A stretch of 64,000 nt of DNA from Lingula anatina (lineage: Eukaryota > Brachiopoda > Lingulata > Lingulida > Lingulidae): NCBI RefSeq assembly GCF_001039355.2, contig NW_019775722.1, forward strand, positions 120,199-184,198, written 5' to 3'. Positions 24,190-36,293 of this stretch are shown here, piece after piece (the stretch's first letter is position 1; every line of letters begins with the position of its first letter). The notes under the pieces were generated by a model, which was given only the letters and a program-made list of their open reading frames with translations, did not search any database and was not told where the DNA came from. The position numbers and the translations under genes are program-made.

Positions 24190-25722
24190 TAAATCATAAG
24201 GATCTTACTACGGTTTTTCAAAGTTCCCTCCATAAATACAGTGTTGTACGGGGAAAGAGGTTTACCAATTACCGCAATAAACTATGACATCGCAAACTAC
24301 AACGTTTCGACTCCCACATAGAATTGTAGTACCATTTTAAGTTTTCCAGTCGAAAAGTTTAAATGCTGCACGTCGAGGTTTAAGTAGAAACAGTCTTTCA
24401 TAAAAGTCCAAACTTGAAAATTACATCCGAAACAGCCAACAAGAGTCCCATGACGTGACCGTTCAGTGTATTGTACATGTACTAGTACACGTGCAGCCAA
24501 GATGCCAGAAAGAATGATGGGCGTACAGAAATGTTTTGTAGGTCACCAAGTAAATTGGTGCGCTGGCGTTTACACATTCAAAGTCGTTTACTATAAATTG
24601 TGCCTCAAAAGAAACTTTTCAAATATATTTTGGCATATGTCAGTTACAACAACAGTTTAGATAAAATGTTCTTGTTGATTGCGCAACATAAAGCTACTTG
24701 CTTACTTGCTACTGTGTTCCTCAGTATGTCACACATGAGTTCATTTCAATGAATTCACTGAATTTGGTATTTGTAATGTTTATACAGGGTTACTACTTAA
24801 TATGGGATATTTTTTATCATTGCTATTTTTGAGTGTTGAATAAAAATTCTTTGGCTTGATTCATCAAAAAATATGTAATTGAGTGATAAAAATATCCAAT
24901 CTTCTATTGTGAGATATTTTGGTCAATAATATCAAATTTGACATAAAAAGGAAAAAGAACACCCCCAGAAAACCATCTCCACAGTTTGATGTCAGTATTA
25001 ATTTTAAGCTAAGATATAAGTGATATGTTACACAGTCAAAGAACTCATTACAGTAAATCATGAAAAGTCATCATGGCATACCCTGTGACAAGTTTTTTAG
25101 AGTTATTTAAGTTTTTTTTAGATATTTTCACTGCGTTAGTTTTATTTTGTTAGATTAAGCATTGCATTTTTTTTTTTTTGTTTTAATCCATCATTGTATA
25201 ACGAAGAGTCGTGATTTCTGCTATTTACATTGTCACCGGATGTTTTGGCGTATTTGCTGCAATAAACTTTGTAGAAGACATAACGCAGGTCAGGAGAACG
25301 TTGAGATATGTTCGTCAAAGCATCGAGTAAGAATTTAGTTCGTATTGCTTAAAACTCACAGGAAACATGTTATTTCGAGGGTTTAAAAAAAAATCTTTTT
25401 ATTTAAAGAATAGAAATGTAGTTGTCAACTGAGCACGTTTTTACCCATGGTACTACCCACCCCGCCTGTTATACTGGGAATCTTCAAAAAATACCCTACC
25501 TGTGAAAGCTGGTAAGAGTTATTACAATTGTGAGTCGGAAATGGCTAGCCTAGTTTAGAAGTAGACTTTGCTACATGTACCAGTATATCAAACATATTCT
25601 ACAACGAGAAACTGGCCAGCCTTTATCAAATAATCTTTCAGCAAATATGTATCTGAGTTTCACCTTGTCGCCCGATCGAAAGTGAAGTCTGTACTTCATA
25701 CCTTCGTGGACGATGGGAACAA

Positions 25723-26018
25723 TTAGAGCGCATTCAAAACAGGTTGATCAGCAGATTTACAGAGCCGCGGACCAAATATGGCTCACCCACTTAAAAGCAA
25801 GCCGCCTTATCCCCTAATGGTCTCCCTGCCTCCACACGCGTCGTCCCTGCAGGGGTCTAGCATGTGAACCTCGGAGCCGAGATTTAATCCGTTTAACGGC
25901 TCGTGTGTGTGGCCAAGAGACCCTCAGGATATCAAGCAGCTTGCTGTTAAGTGGGGTCGGCCATATTAAGTCCACAGATCAGTTAGTTCGAGAATCATCT
26001 GTTGTAAAAACGCTCTAA
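25723..26018. mobile_element. MITE family 2, copy b
   Basis: Bounded by TTAGAGCG and CGCTCTAA; 296 bp; no coding capacity. It lies about 350 bp upstream of the somatomedin-B-like start codon, so it may overlap that gene's promoter. The equivalent in copy 2 is at 45629-45917. Confidence 0.8.
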
Positions 26019-26363
26019 AGCGAACTGAGCACTGCCCCTCATGAATTACGGATAATAGGGCCCAGTGCGAGATATATGGACACGTGGCGGGTCCTATTCT
26101 TTGCAGAGCACTCGCTTTTGTGATCTGCTTCTTATCCACAAATAACCTTTACATTTTTAAAGCTCCAAAGAGAGGAGCGGTAAATATGGGTATAAAATCT
26201 CCATGATTAATCTTTATAGTGATTTAGATTTATTTGGCTTATTTTAAGCCACTTAACTTTCGTGCGCGGTTTATTTGAAGAGATACTAAGTTGAAGTATA
26301 TCTAATTTAGGATCAGGTTAATTGAAACAAGAGGAAGATATAAGACCGAATAAATAGCGCACA

Positions 26364-28688
26364 ATGCAGGGTGGTCAGCTTATCCTGTACATTTACTTTC
26401 TCTGCGCTGTAATTGGCCAACACAACCAGATATATGCTAGCAGAGAAAATCTTCAGGTTATGTCTTCGTCACCTCCAGTCACGAATACCAGTGGAATACC
26501 AGTGGAATGGCATCGCCAAACAGCGAATGCTTTGCGAATTGGCTCACGCACATCGACGTCTAGCCCGCCTATCAGTCTCGGAGAAAATTCCAAAGACAAC
26601 CCTGCAATGGCACCAAACCCTTTGAATAACATAACAACGCCATCATTCCCCACACGCCAAGGTTTTTGCGTCAAGTATGAAGCCACAGATCTTCATTTTG
26701 ACCAAATCTACATCTCGTGCTACTGCGATGAAATCTGTGGCATCTTTGGTGACTGCTGCACCATCGCTCAGTTGGAGTGCAAGAACGTCGCTGAAACAGC
26801 AAATCGCAGATCTCATAGGTCATCTACATCGCATACATTGGTCATAGGTCCAAATGACGTAGAATGCCGTTCACAAAGTTCGAAGGAATTCAATTCCCGT
26901 AAGCTGACAATGACCCGCAAGTACTCCTGGATGGTTGTATCCTGCCCAAGCAATTGGCCGAACAATACAATACGCGAGAGGTGCGAGAGGCCGTCAAAAT
27001 CAATAATTGAAGCTGATACTCACTTTCCCGTTACCGATCCCAAATCTGAACTCACATTTCAGAATTCCTTTTGCGCCCGTTGCCATGGTTTGAGCCACTA
27101 CATACCATGGTCAACATCTGTGGTGTGTTTATCGACAAATTTTGAAGCTTTTGCATCTATTTCCATTTTGACTGACGTTTTTAATGTAGTAAAGGAGGCT
27201 CCCGATTGCTTTCTTTATCACCACGAGCCAGAGGGATTCACTGGAAGGCCTTGTGTCGGCGGCAGGTTTAACAGACACGTGCTGGGTGCACAATGGTACG
27301 ATGGTGCTCACTGTAACCCCATGTCACCTTATAAGGACCTGTGTGAAGACTCGAACTATTCCATAACCCGGATCATACCAAGCAGACACACCGTCACCTA
27401 TGCCAAAAGCCATTTCTGCTGGCTCTGCAACTTTGAGAAGCCTCCAGTAGTTGTGGAGTGTCCTACTGATGGTGGGTATTTTATTATTACCATTTCTGAC
27501 AATAAGCTGGTTGACGGATTAACCTTTTTTTCTCTATAACTAAATGTCTTTTCGCCTTTTTTTATAACCCGAATCGTTGATTCTGGTTTTGTAAGCATGA
27601 AAAAGTACGATTTTAAATCTAGACTTGAGAATGCCATGTCAAAGCTGTTTAAAAACATGTCTATAGCCTGTATTATGCTCAGCATCTAAATGTATATATT
27701 TAAGTTTGAAAGGAGACAACTGCCTGATTGACATATTTCATTGTAGTCGATTTGAACGCAAGAGGATTCTCACCTTTGGGTTTCTACGCATATATTGATC
27801 CACATAAACAAGATTCAACTAAACCCTGCCAGCCAAACGATAACTTGGTGAGTAACTTTACGATTGCTATACAATTAACTGCTATACACATAACATAAAG
27901 GTTGCAGTCAATCAAGTTTGTTAGAATTATAAACCAAGCGGTGTTTTGCTGTGATTAAGTCCAACACTATGCATTGATTAGACATAATTAAATCAGTGAC
28001 GTTTCCTAGATATATGAGCATTGTATCTAACTGCAATTCTTTCCTTCAGATCGCTTGCCCTGGAAGGAGAGGTGGAGACGACTGTCCGACACCGTTTTCT
28101 CATCTTTTCAATGCGGTATATACTCTTACCATTGCATTAAGATTTCCTTCAAGTGTTGATGTTTTCCAGGCATCAACCAAATGTGAATCGTTTGCTCGTT
28201 ATGATTTGGTCGACGATATAGAAACAATACGCCTTCTTGAATTACATGTCATCCAGTGGAATATTTACAGACATAAGCGGCCTGAATGTGCTTTGTTGAA
28301 TACCACATCTCTCTCCGGTGAACAGACCAAAGAATTCACCAACAGCACCATATTTCAAATCTCCATACCGCTTATGCTTAGTGAATATGTTAGAAGTTAC
28401 AATGAAGGACTCCGTAAGTTGTTCGAACTTGAGGACAAGATTGCTGCAAACAAGCCAGCCATTGTGTACAATGGGACAGATGTGCCGATATACGTTATCC
28501 GAGATAACCACTGGCGAAAATGTATCTCAAATAACCCCACTGGACAGGGCAACTCGCCTGCAACAGGCATTTTTTCACATTCCCCCAAGCCGGCTTCGGC
28601 GACCACGAAAGCTGCGATGTGTTCGGGATGGTTTTCCATCTTCTCAGTCGCGATACTGCCACTAGTTCTTTCGTGGCCACATATGTAA
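26364..28688 (+). CDS. Secreted, GPI-type somatomedin-B-like cysteine-rich protein, copy 1
   Basis: Three exons (26364-27471, 27747-27847, 28050-28688) join in phase to 615 residues. The N-terminus is a signal peptide (residues 1 to about 25). Residues 102-139 form a somatomedin-B-like knot with seven of the usual eight cysteines (C102, C119, C121, C125, C131, C132, C139; core CYCDEICGIFGDCC). A long cysteine-rich ectodomain follows, including FCARCHG and FCWLC, of the kind found at the N-terminus of orphan invertebrate GPCRs. The protein does not continue into seven helices: it ends in a 20-residue hydrophobic stretch (IFSVAILPLVL) six residues before the stop, preceded by small residues, as in GPI-anchor signals. 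The function is unknown; a cell-surface role is inferred. Many N-glycosylation sequons are present. Confidence 0.8.
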
Positions 28689-29957
28689 ATGCCTGCACTG
28701 TTTGGCTTATAGTGTGGCATAGGTGATATTGTATAACATATTTTTGCGTGTCATAAGGAAAATTTTGAATTCGGTTTAAACAGTCCATTATACTCATTAT
28801 ACTCATAATCTATTATCATAATCTTACTTTTGTGAAACATACCCACACAGCAATTCCATTAATACATTTTTAATTAAATCCATAGAAATACCACTGCATT
28901 TTAAATATCGAAAAACATTAATCTAATGATTGAAACCAGGTATCTCATTGTGGGGTGACTTTACCGTGGGTCATTGAGGACAATTTGGTGATTATTAGGT
29001 CATGTTGTATTTCAATAATGGTAGAATGTCTAGTAATAGAGTTTCGGACTTTCGGTCATTTTAATTCTGTCATGCGACAAATATTGTTCTCATCAAGTTA
29101 CTTCAGTCAATCGGCACTATGAACTAGTTGATTATTTGTTGTCAATGTGACTGTAAATACAAGGTTTATAAGGTTACCTGTACCAGCTTCACGCGCAGGA
29201 CGCTTATAGTATCCAAGACAAAGTGTAGAGGTTTGTTATAGTCTTTTTTGTTGAATATTAGTCTTCTGTACTGCTATAATTGTGTAAGACTAATTTTGAT
29301 TTTTTTTTTTTAGCATTTTTTAAAAATGCTACTTTTTTCGAGTTCATTTCATTACTATTGCGCACATTGACTCTCATAGTATAGTCATATGGCTCACATT
29401 GAAGTTACAGCACAAAACTGTTTTATTATTAACTGGTTTATGCCGCGTGGATACCATGGCAGTAGGGTAGGGTAAATAATAACTTTAAAAAAATATAGAG
29501 AGAAACAGGTGATTATAGAGGCATATCGGTCAAAAAGTCCTTTGTGCTTATGATGTGGCTTATGTCAAGTTTAGATTATACTCCTTCACATTCATACATG
29601 CATATATCATCCGCCACTTTTAATTCTTGCATCCCACAGATAAGTGCCGCTTCATTAGTTACCTGATTGTATTATTAATCCGACTTTATTCTATGAGATT
29701 TACCCTACCCTAATGACAGTCTGATTTCTTGCTATTTGAAACTATTTTATTGTGTGCTATTTTCACGTTGTGATTTCACGTCATTTCCTCTAGTGTATAA
29801 ATGGCATATTGTTATTATCATTGTTTTCAGCCACACACGTTTTGCCGCCATTGCATGCCAGCTGGTATTTGTGGATCGTCAGCACAAAGGAAAGAGCAAA
29901 ATTGTTTACTATTTGCATCATTCAACTAATAATATTTGAGTATAATATTTGAGTATT

Positions 29958-30197
29958 AGCAGCACGACTACTGACCGCAGCACGACTACTGACCAAAACC
30001 CCTCTCAGATCAAACAATTTTATTCGAACTACATTGGCTTCCTGTACGACAGAGAATTGTTTTTAAATTACTGTTGTTTTTTTTTTAAATCACCAGAGGT
30101 GAATGCCCCTCATATTTTAACTCGGTGCTACATCCAAGTACACCCAGTCTCACCAGGTCTACCAGATCCACCTCCACTCCTCGTTTTATCAGAAATG

Positions 30198-30228
<31 letters not shown>

Positions 30229-30519
30229 ACGGCCACAGGGCATTTTCAATTTCAGCACCAATTTTATGGAATCAATTACCCTCACACATTCGGACTACTG
30301 ATAGTATTTATATTTGCACAGTATTTTAATTAATATTTTCTCATTTTATCAGAAAAAAAGTTTTATTGTTCAGACCATTACTATTTTAACCAGCATTAAT
30401 TATTTTAATTATTTTTTTTTAACCTTAGCATTTATTATATATATAATTAGTTGTAATCCTGATAATTTTACCTGTAAACAGCACTGAGACGGTAGTGTAG
30501 TGCAGTTTTAAGAAATAAA

Positions 30520-30555
<36 letters not shown>
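29958..30555 (+). mobile_element. CR1/L2-like LINE 3' fragment, copy 1
   Basis: Plus-strand remnants spell LHWLPVRQRIVFKLLLF and, after an A-run, GHRAFSISAPILWNQLPSHI, the standard C-terminal end of CR1/L2-type retrotransposons. It finishes in an (ATT)n tail at 30518-30555. About 30 bp encoding EVFKKDLKTF are deleted relative to copy 2. Flanking intergenic DNA, 28689-29957 and 30556-32844, shows no gene. Confidence 0.8.
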
Positions 30556-30556
<1 letters not shown>

Positions 30557-32844
30557 AAGTCGCTGTTTTGAAACCTGGCGGAAATCTAGCTAAATTATTA
30601 TTATTATTGGTTTTGTTGACATTCTACAACTGTCTAAATTTATAAAGTGTTATATTGTGTGTAATTATCTCAACATTTTATATTCGGAACGCAAAATCGA
30701 TTCATTTGTTGTAGAGTGCAACAAGGGTCTAATTTTGAGGAAATCACTTTTGTTTTCGAAAAAAAAAAATGCGTTAGGGATTGGTATGAAAAGTGAAAAA
30801 ATTAAAAAGTAAAACGAAATCATCGTTGTTTTTATTCAATGAAAAGGCCAGATGGTGGAATGGCCGATCGTTAACCAGCTTAACAATTTGCCGAGCCTTA
30901 TTTTAGTCTATATTTATGTATTCCCAATAAACAGTTTGTGTTGTACGTGTTGCTTATTTGTTTCTGTTTTGATTATTTATGATAATATATTCTCAAGTTG
31001 ATCGCAAGTGTCACTGGTTTTATCCAGCCACGCCATGATTATTATCTGTACTTTACCAGGAAAAGATAGCTCTTGAATCTGCTTTTTAATCACCATATAG
31101 AAGACGACTTAACTATGCGATTTATCGTATAAAGCGAAATAAAATAAAAATAAATAAAAAAAAATTATATAGCCTATTATTTATATGTCTAAAGGCCGGA
31201 CCCAAACTAAACAAACACCCAGAATTGCGCGTTTCAATAACTAATACGAGCTTATGAATTGAGAACACGTAAAGTTAAGGTGTGATAGGACTATAGTTCT
31301 ACATGTATAACCACATTTACAGTAATTTTAGCAGTACATGCATTCTTTTTACGGTATAATCGTATAGAATTCTGCACGGATAAATGTTCTCGTATGCTAT
31401 GAGGTGTCATAAATACATAAATTCCTTTTTTACGGTTTCTAATATCTTAGTTTTTCGATCAATCTCCTTTTATGTTCTCTTCTTTACAATACATATTTAA
31501 TCCATTCAATTTAAAAATAATTTTAAACTGTGCATATAACGTTAATCTGAACATGTAATCTTATTTAGAATTTTTTTATATATACATTTTTTTTAGGTGT
31601 GAGAGAAAAAAGTCAGGGCGGTCATATTTTCTCTATATAAATTAGAAAAATGGTCTCATCCGGACTCACATTCCTGGCGATGGGACGCGCATTTTTTAGT
31701 AACTGTAGACCCACGTTAAATACCTGTAAAGCTTGTCCCATCTCCGTTTGAAAGTGTCCAAAAGTCACATTTTCTATATCCAAGCATACTGCAAATCTAT
31801 TTTCAAATGTCGATTTAGACCCTAAAAACGATTAAACCCATCAAATAAAAGCAATTAAGGTACAAAATGCCGACACTTCCTGGACATAAAAGACATAGTA
31901 CTTTTTTTAATAAAATGCTATAAAACATCGAATTTAAGTGAAACAACGGATCAGAAATTGTACACGAGTGGGAAAATTGCTGAATTTTTTAAAAGGGAAA
32001 TACGAGTTGGCGGGGAAACACTAAAAGCAACAAAGATCATCAGATATACTAGTAGAACAGTCGTAGCAGCTAGGAGGTAATTAACTTTCGTGTGCTATAA
32101 AGTGGGGTGCATCAGGCAATTAGGCTGATTACATTGACTATACTTTTGCAAGGATTCCCTAGAAGTTGGATCGAGCCATCTGGATCGTCAATGAAGTTGA
32201 AGTGATGATGACTGTCAGTAAATAGTATAAAACATTCTTTAAAAAATAGCATTTGCTTACTTTTATTTTACATGAATATTGTACTTATTTGTAACAGTTT
32301 AATTTGACAAAAACAGTTACAAAAGATGTGTAGTAACATCTAGGGAAATTATTCAGGACAATTTTTTTCAATGTGTTGATGGAAATTAAAAATTTGAAAA
32401 TTTAAAAATGTCTAAGTCTGCAATACATTATCACTGTATCAAACATTCTACATAAACAGTCATAATAACATTGATAGCTTTCATCCACTGAAATGTTATT
32501 GATACTTTTCATAACTTCGTTAAAAAAATAACTCATTACGAAAGAGGAGACTATACAAAAGTTGTTTTTTTTTACCTAAGAAACATTTCATTTAAACCCT
32601 TCATGGAAGGACCTCGATCACTTGTCTGACTCATCGACAGAGCTCAAGAAGTTACAACTCTCTTTACGCAAGAGAAAATGATCCAACTTATTTCACTACA
32701 TACACATTGTAATATTTATTTCATTACAAATTTAAAAGGAGCGTCTAGCTTGACTAAGCCATTCCTTGAAACGTTTGCTGAATATGCACAATCTCTATAC
32801 GGTCTTTACAAGTTAACAAAAGTTCTTGACTTGTGAATTGCCTA

Positions 32845-34681
32845 TCATGATCTTGAAGGGCTCTTGTCAAGTTTGATCTTTTTATTTGAAGGTGACAACT
32901 GCTGACTCTGAAATGAAAAAAAAGGTAGGTAAGAAAATGCTCAAATATTTCATGGATTTCTAATTCAAGTATATGCAATGCCTACATTAGTCCATACTGC
33001 TTGACATCCAAACTTTAGATTTGGTTCTTTAGATTTTTGCACTCTCACAAATCAGTGTTAAAACCAAGTCATGGCCAGGCTTAAATATATGTTTATCTAT
33101 GATAAAAACTTCTATCATCCTTGTCCATAAATTTTCAAGTTTTACTTTTTTCACTCTTCTTTTATGTTTCATCAATTTAGTGACCTGCTTAAGAATATTG
33201 GACCTATTTCCAATCCAAAGTGGCCCCTGTCTAAGCACACCCTAAAAACGTACCTTGTTCCATTTTTCCACGGTCTTTTCATACTCCATCTGATAGAAGG
33301 CGAACACCTCATCACAATCTCTCCGCGCATCGTGTCCTGGCGGGTTGTAGCTGTAGCAGTTGTCTCGAACCAACAACATGTCATCATTCAACTCGCTGAA
33401 GTTTGCATACATTCCAACCTAAAACAAGGACAAATAATTCAGTTCCATTAAACTCGACCTGACTCAAGTTGTCATATAATTCCATTCCATTTGTAACAAT
33501 TACAGTAAAATTTCCAGTGTCTGTCATATCTTATCTGATATTCTGTTATCTGATATATAAACAAACATTTAACTTTTATATTATTTTTTTCTAACAATCC
33601 TTTGCTTTCATCACCAGTTTTTCTTCCTAATCTTATCTGATATATAAACCAACATTTACCTTTAATATTATTTTTTTTTCTAACAACCCTGTGCTTTTAT
33701 CTATAGTTTTCCCCCCTATTCCTATCTGATATATAAACAAACATTTAACTTTTATATCATTTTTTACTAACAGTCTTTTGCCATTACCTCCAATTTCCTC
33801 CTTATTGTGCTGAAATCCATGGGATTCTTTATAACATCATGGTAACCCGGGGCCTCCGCCTCATCCACTGCAAACAGAAATAGACACGGTCATGTAGCCA
33901 ATTTTAAATACTTTGCTGTTACAAATGCTAAAATTTTTAATTAGGATTTTTATTCAGTCAACAGGTAATATTGAAAATGTTGTCTACCGCCAATATTTTG
34001 ATGTCTATTAAGAGCATCTTCACCAGGGAATGCGTATAACCAGGTGAAAAGCCTCTATCCTGTATTCTCATTAAATAACACATTTGATGAAGTTCTTTTC
34101 TGATTTACTGTGGCCATATCAAAATATTTAAAATTGTCTTATTAATGCAATTGGTTAAATATATGGCAGATAGTCGGATATTATGTAGACTACAATGCCT
34201 GTTAAAATTACAAATAAAAAAAAAACAAACTTATAATTAATCAACTGTTACAATCACATCCAGAAGATGCTTTAGTTAGTAAGCCTGTTTATTGGCTGCA
34301 GATAAATGTTGACTTTACATAAAATAAGGTTCAAACTATTCAGAAACTGGCAGCTCTTGTCTGCTACCTCACTAGGAAATTAGCCTTGGCTTAATGTAGA
34401 TGTTGACATTGAACCAACATGATTTTGGATTGTAAGAAAAATTCCAGGAGAAAAGACTTGGTGGACTTAAACTGAGGGTCTTGGAGAGCAGCTGAAGTAA
34501 GATGACAGCCACGAAAAAAAAACAACAACAAAAGATTTTTGATTAAAATAAATAAATAAATTAATGAATTAATAAATCACGTCTGATAAAAGTAATACCT
34601 GGTCTGGTAAACCAAGATGCTGCGTTGACTTCCCCTTTCTCTCTGTTGGCTCCACGGAATCTAGAAACTCTCTGAAGCAGT
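32845..34681 (-). pseudogene. Orphan 3' exons of the bromodomain gene, copy 1
   Basis: Four exons identical in structure to the end of the gene at 53.6-63 kb: 34599-34681, 33788-33867, 33254-33418 and 32845-32907. They encode the bromodomain but have no upstream exons: the next one is cut after four bases by the N at 34929. As real DNA this would be a headless gene fragment; more likely it is the second haplotype of the intact gene and not a pseudogene in the animal. Confidence 0.8.
33547..33800. repeat. 88-bp tandem repeat x3 in a bromodomain-gene intron
   Basis: Units begin TATCTGATATATAAAC at 33547, 33634 and 33723. The same three units occur at 54258, 54347 and 54435 in copy 2. Confidence 0.85.
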
Positions 34682-34782
34682 CTGGTGAAAACAAACAAAT
34701 ATTTTAAAATTTGTTTTGTGAGAAATTTTACTAAAGCATATTACCTTCGATGTTTTCACTTGGTGCTTTCAAGAGAAATCAA

Positions 34783-34784
<2 letters not shown>

Positions 34785-34829
<45 letters not shown>
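34785..34829. repeat. (GT)n(GA)n microsatellite
   Basis: Compound dinucleotide repeat in a bromodomain-gene intron. The copy 2 equivalent at 55513-55560 differs in length and has an interruption. Confidence 0.9.
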
Positions 34830-34842
<13 letters not shown>

Positions 34843-35988
34843 CCAAATCCATCATTTTAAACATTTTTTCTAAATGTCCCAGAAGCAGGGATGTCCTGGT
34901 CTGGTAAGAAGTGTCCACTGACCCCAGTNAGATAACTTTAAATATGTTTTAAATGTTTATCAGTTGTACAGAGCACAAGAATAAGCGTGTTTTTATGTCA
35001 GGAGGTTTACTGCTTTAAAAGTAACATTCTAATAAGACGTTGATATAAATAACATGAGTTGAAAATAAGTTTTATGACGAGCAAAGGAAAGAAATATGAC
35101 ATAAACAAAATCAGAAGAAAAAAACAAACTGCAAACATTGCAGATGAAAAAATTTAATAATACCTGCTATGAACGTGAAATGCCAAGTACAAAATTATTA
35201 TTTTATTATTATTTGTTTATTTGTATTTTTGCTTATCAAATTTTAAGCTATCGATGGGGATTTGTAGGATTTACTTAATATATTTAAACAAAATAAATTG
35301 GTCATTTTCCACAAAGCAATGCTTTGTTAGTAATACTCTGTATAGATTCACCGTCTTATAGTACTGATAGTCCCTTTAGAGCATTACTATCACGTCTCAG
35401 AATGTGTGGCATAAAAATAGAGGAAGTGACAAAATTCTCACACGATATCATCTGCTTGTTGGCTGCTTTAAAATATAGGTAAAGAACACTCCAATTTATA
35501 ACAAAGCCATCTGCCGAAGAAAAAGACATTTTCAGCAAGGAATGGCTTTTTTTTTTAGGATGAGGAGACCCACACTCAATTAAAATTTAGTCACTTTTAA
35601 ATAATTTTTGTCCATGACCGTAAATATTCTGAATTTTTTTCAATTCTGTGACAAAGATACATGTACAAACAGAGATGTGTGCGGGGGGAGGGTGGGCATA
35701 GCAGTATTTTGAACATCACTTCTGGTCATTGCTGTACATATTATCCCCCATTATTTCCGCAATCTGCATCTCTTATTAAAAAAATTGTGACTAAATACGG
35801 ATAAATCCTCACATTTTGTGTCAACCTGGTAGTGACACATTTGGAGGGAAGTCGGTGCATTTGCACAACCATTACCAACGAAAGCAAAATATGCGACTTT
35901 CGCGCCTGCAGCCAAGGACTGGACAGCCAACCTTTGCTGCATTTTAAGAGTAGCCTAAGGCTAATACTGTAAACGACAGATTATTCGT

Positions 35989-35992
<4 letters not shown>

Positions 35993-36030
<38 letters not shown>
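35993..36030. repeat. T-homopolymer
   Basis: Run of about 38 T upstream of sulfotransferase copy 2; the matching run in copy 1 (16961-16984) is about 24 T. Confidence 0.85.
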
Positions 36031-36033
<3 letters not shown>

Positions 36034-36293
36034 TATCCAATAATCTCCGTACGTACGTGCTTATATACGGGCTGTGTACTAACTCAAAATTTCGCACGAA
36101 AGACTCCCAGGGCACGTGAGATTCTACGCAAAATCTCGACACAAACAGGCTGTAAACAGGTTGACACCGATGTTTAACATAATAGCACTGACATAATAAA
36201 TTTTCAATACCGTCAACCTTTGCCTACCTAACTGTATGGGCTCGCAATAAAATAAAGCCATTTGGATAATTGGACGTGCAGAAGAGCCCAAAC

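Larger units (their letters stand above)
15662..34928. repeat. Segment copy 1 of a roughly 20-kb direct repeat
   Basis: Starts 20 bp after the PR/SET stop codon and ends at the single N at 34929. The sequence from 34930 onward repeats it base for base apart from substitutions and insertions, in the same gene order: sulfotransferase, somatomedin-B-like gene, LINE fragment, bromodomain 3' exons. See the findings for why this is judged an uncollapsed haplotype rather than a true duplication. Confidence 0.9.

Noticed and set aside
28318-28665. Alternate-frame ORFs within the somatomedin-B-like last exon
   Set aside because: The chosen frame continues across two splice junctions and ends in a signal-like tail; the others have no support.
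33164-33451. Plus-strand 95-residue frame and its twin at 53871-54158
   Set aside because: Antisense shadow of the bromodomain exon, which has splice sites, correct phase and domain identity on the minus strand.
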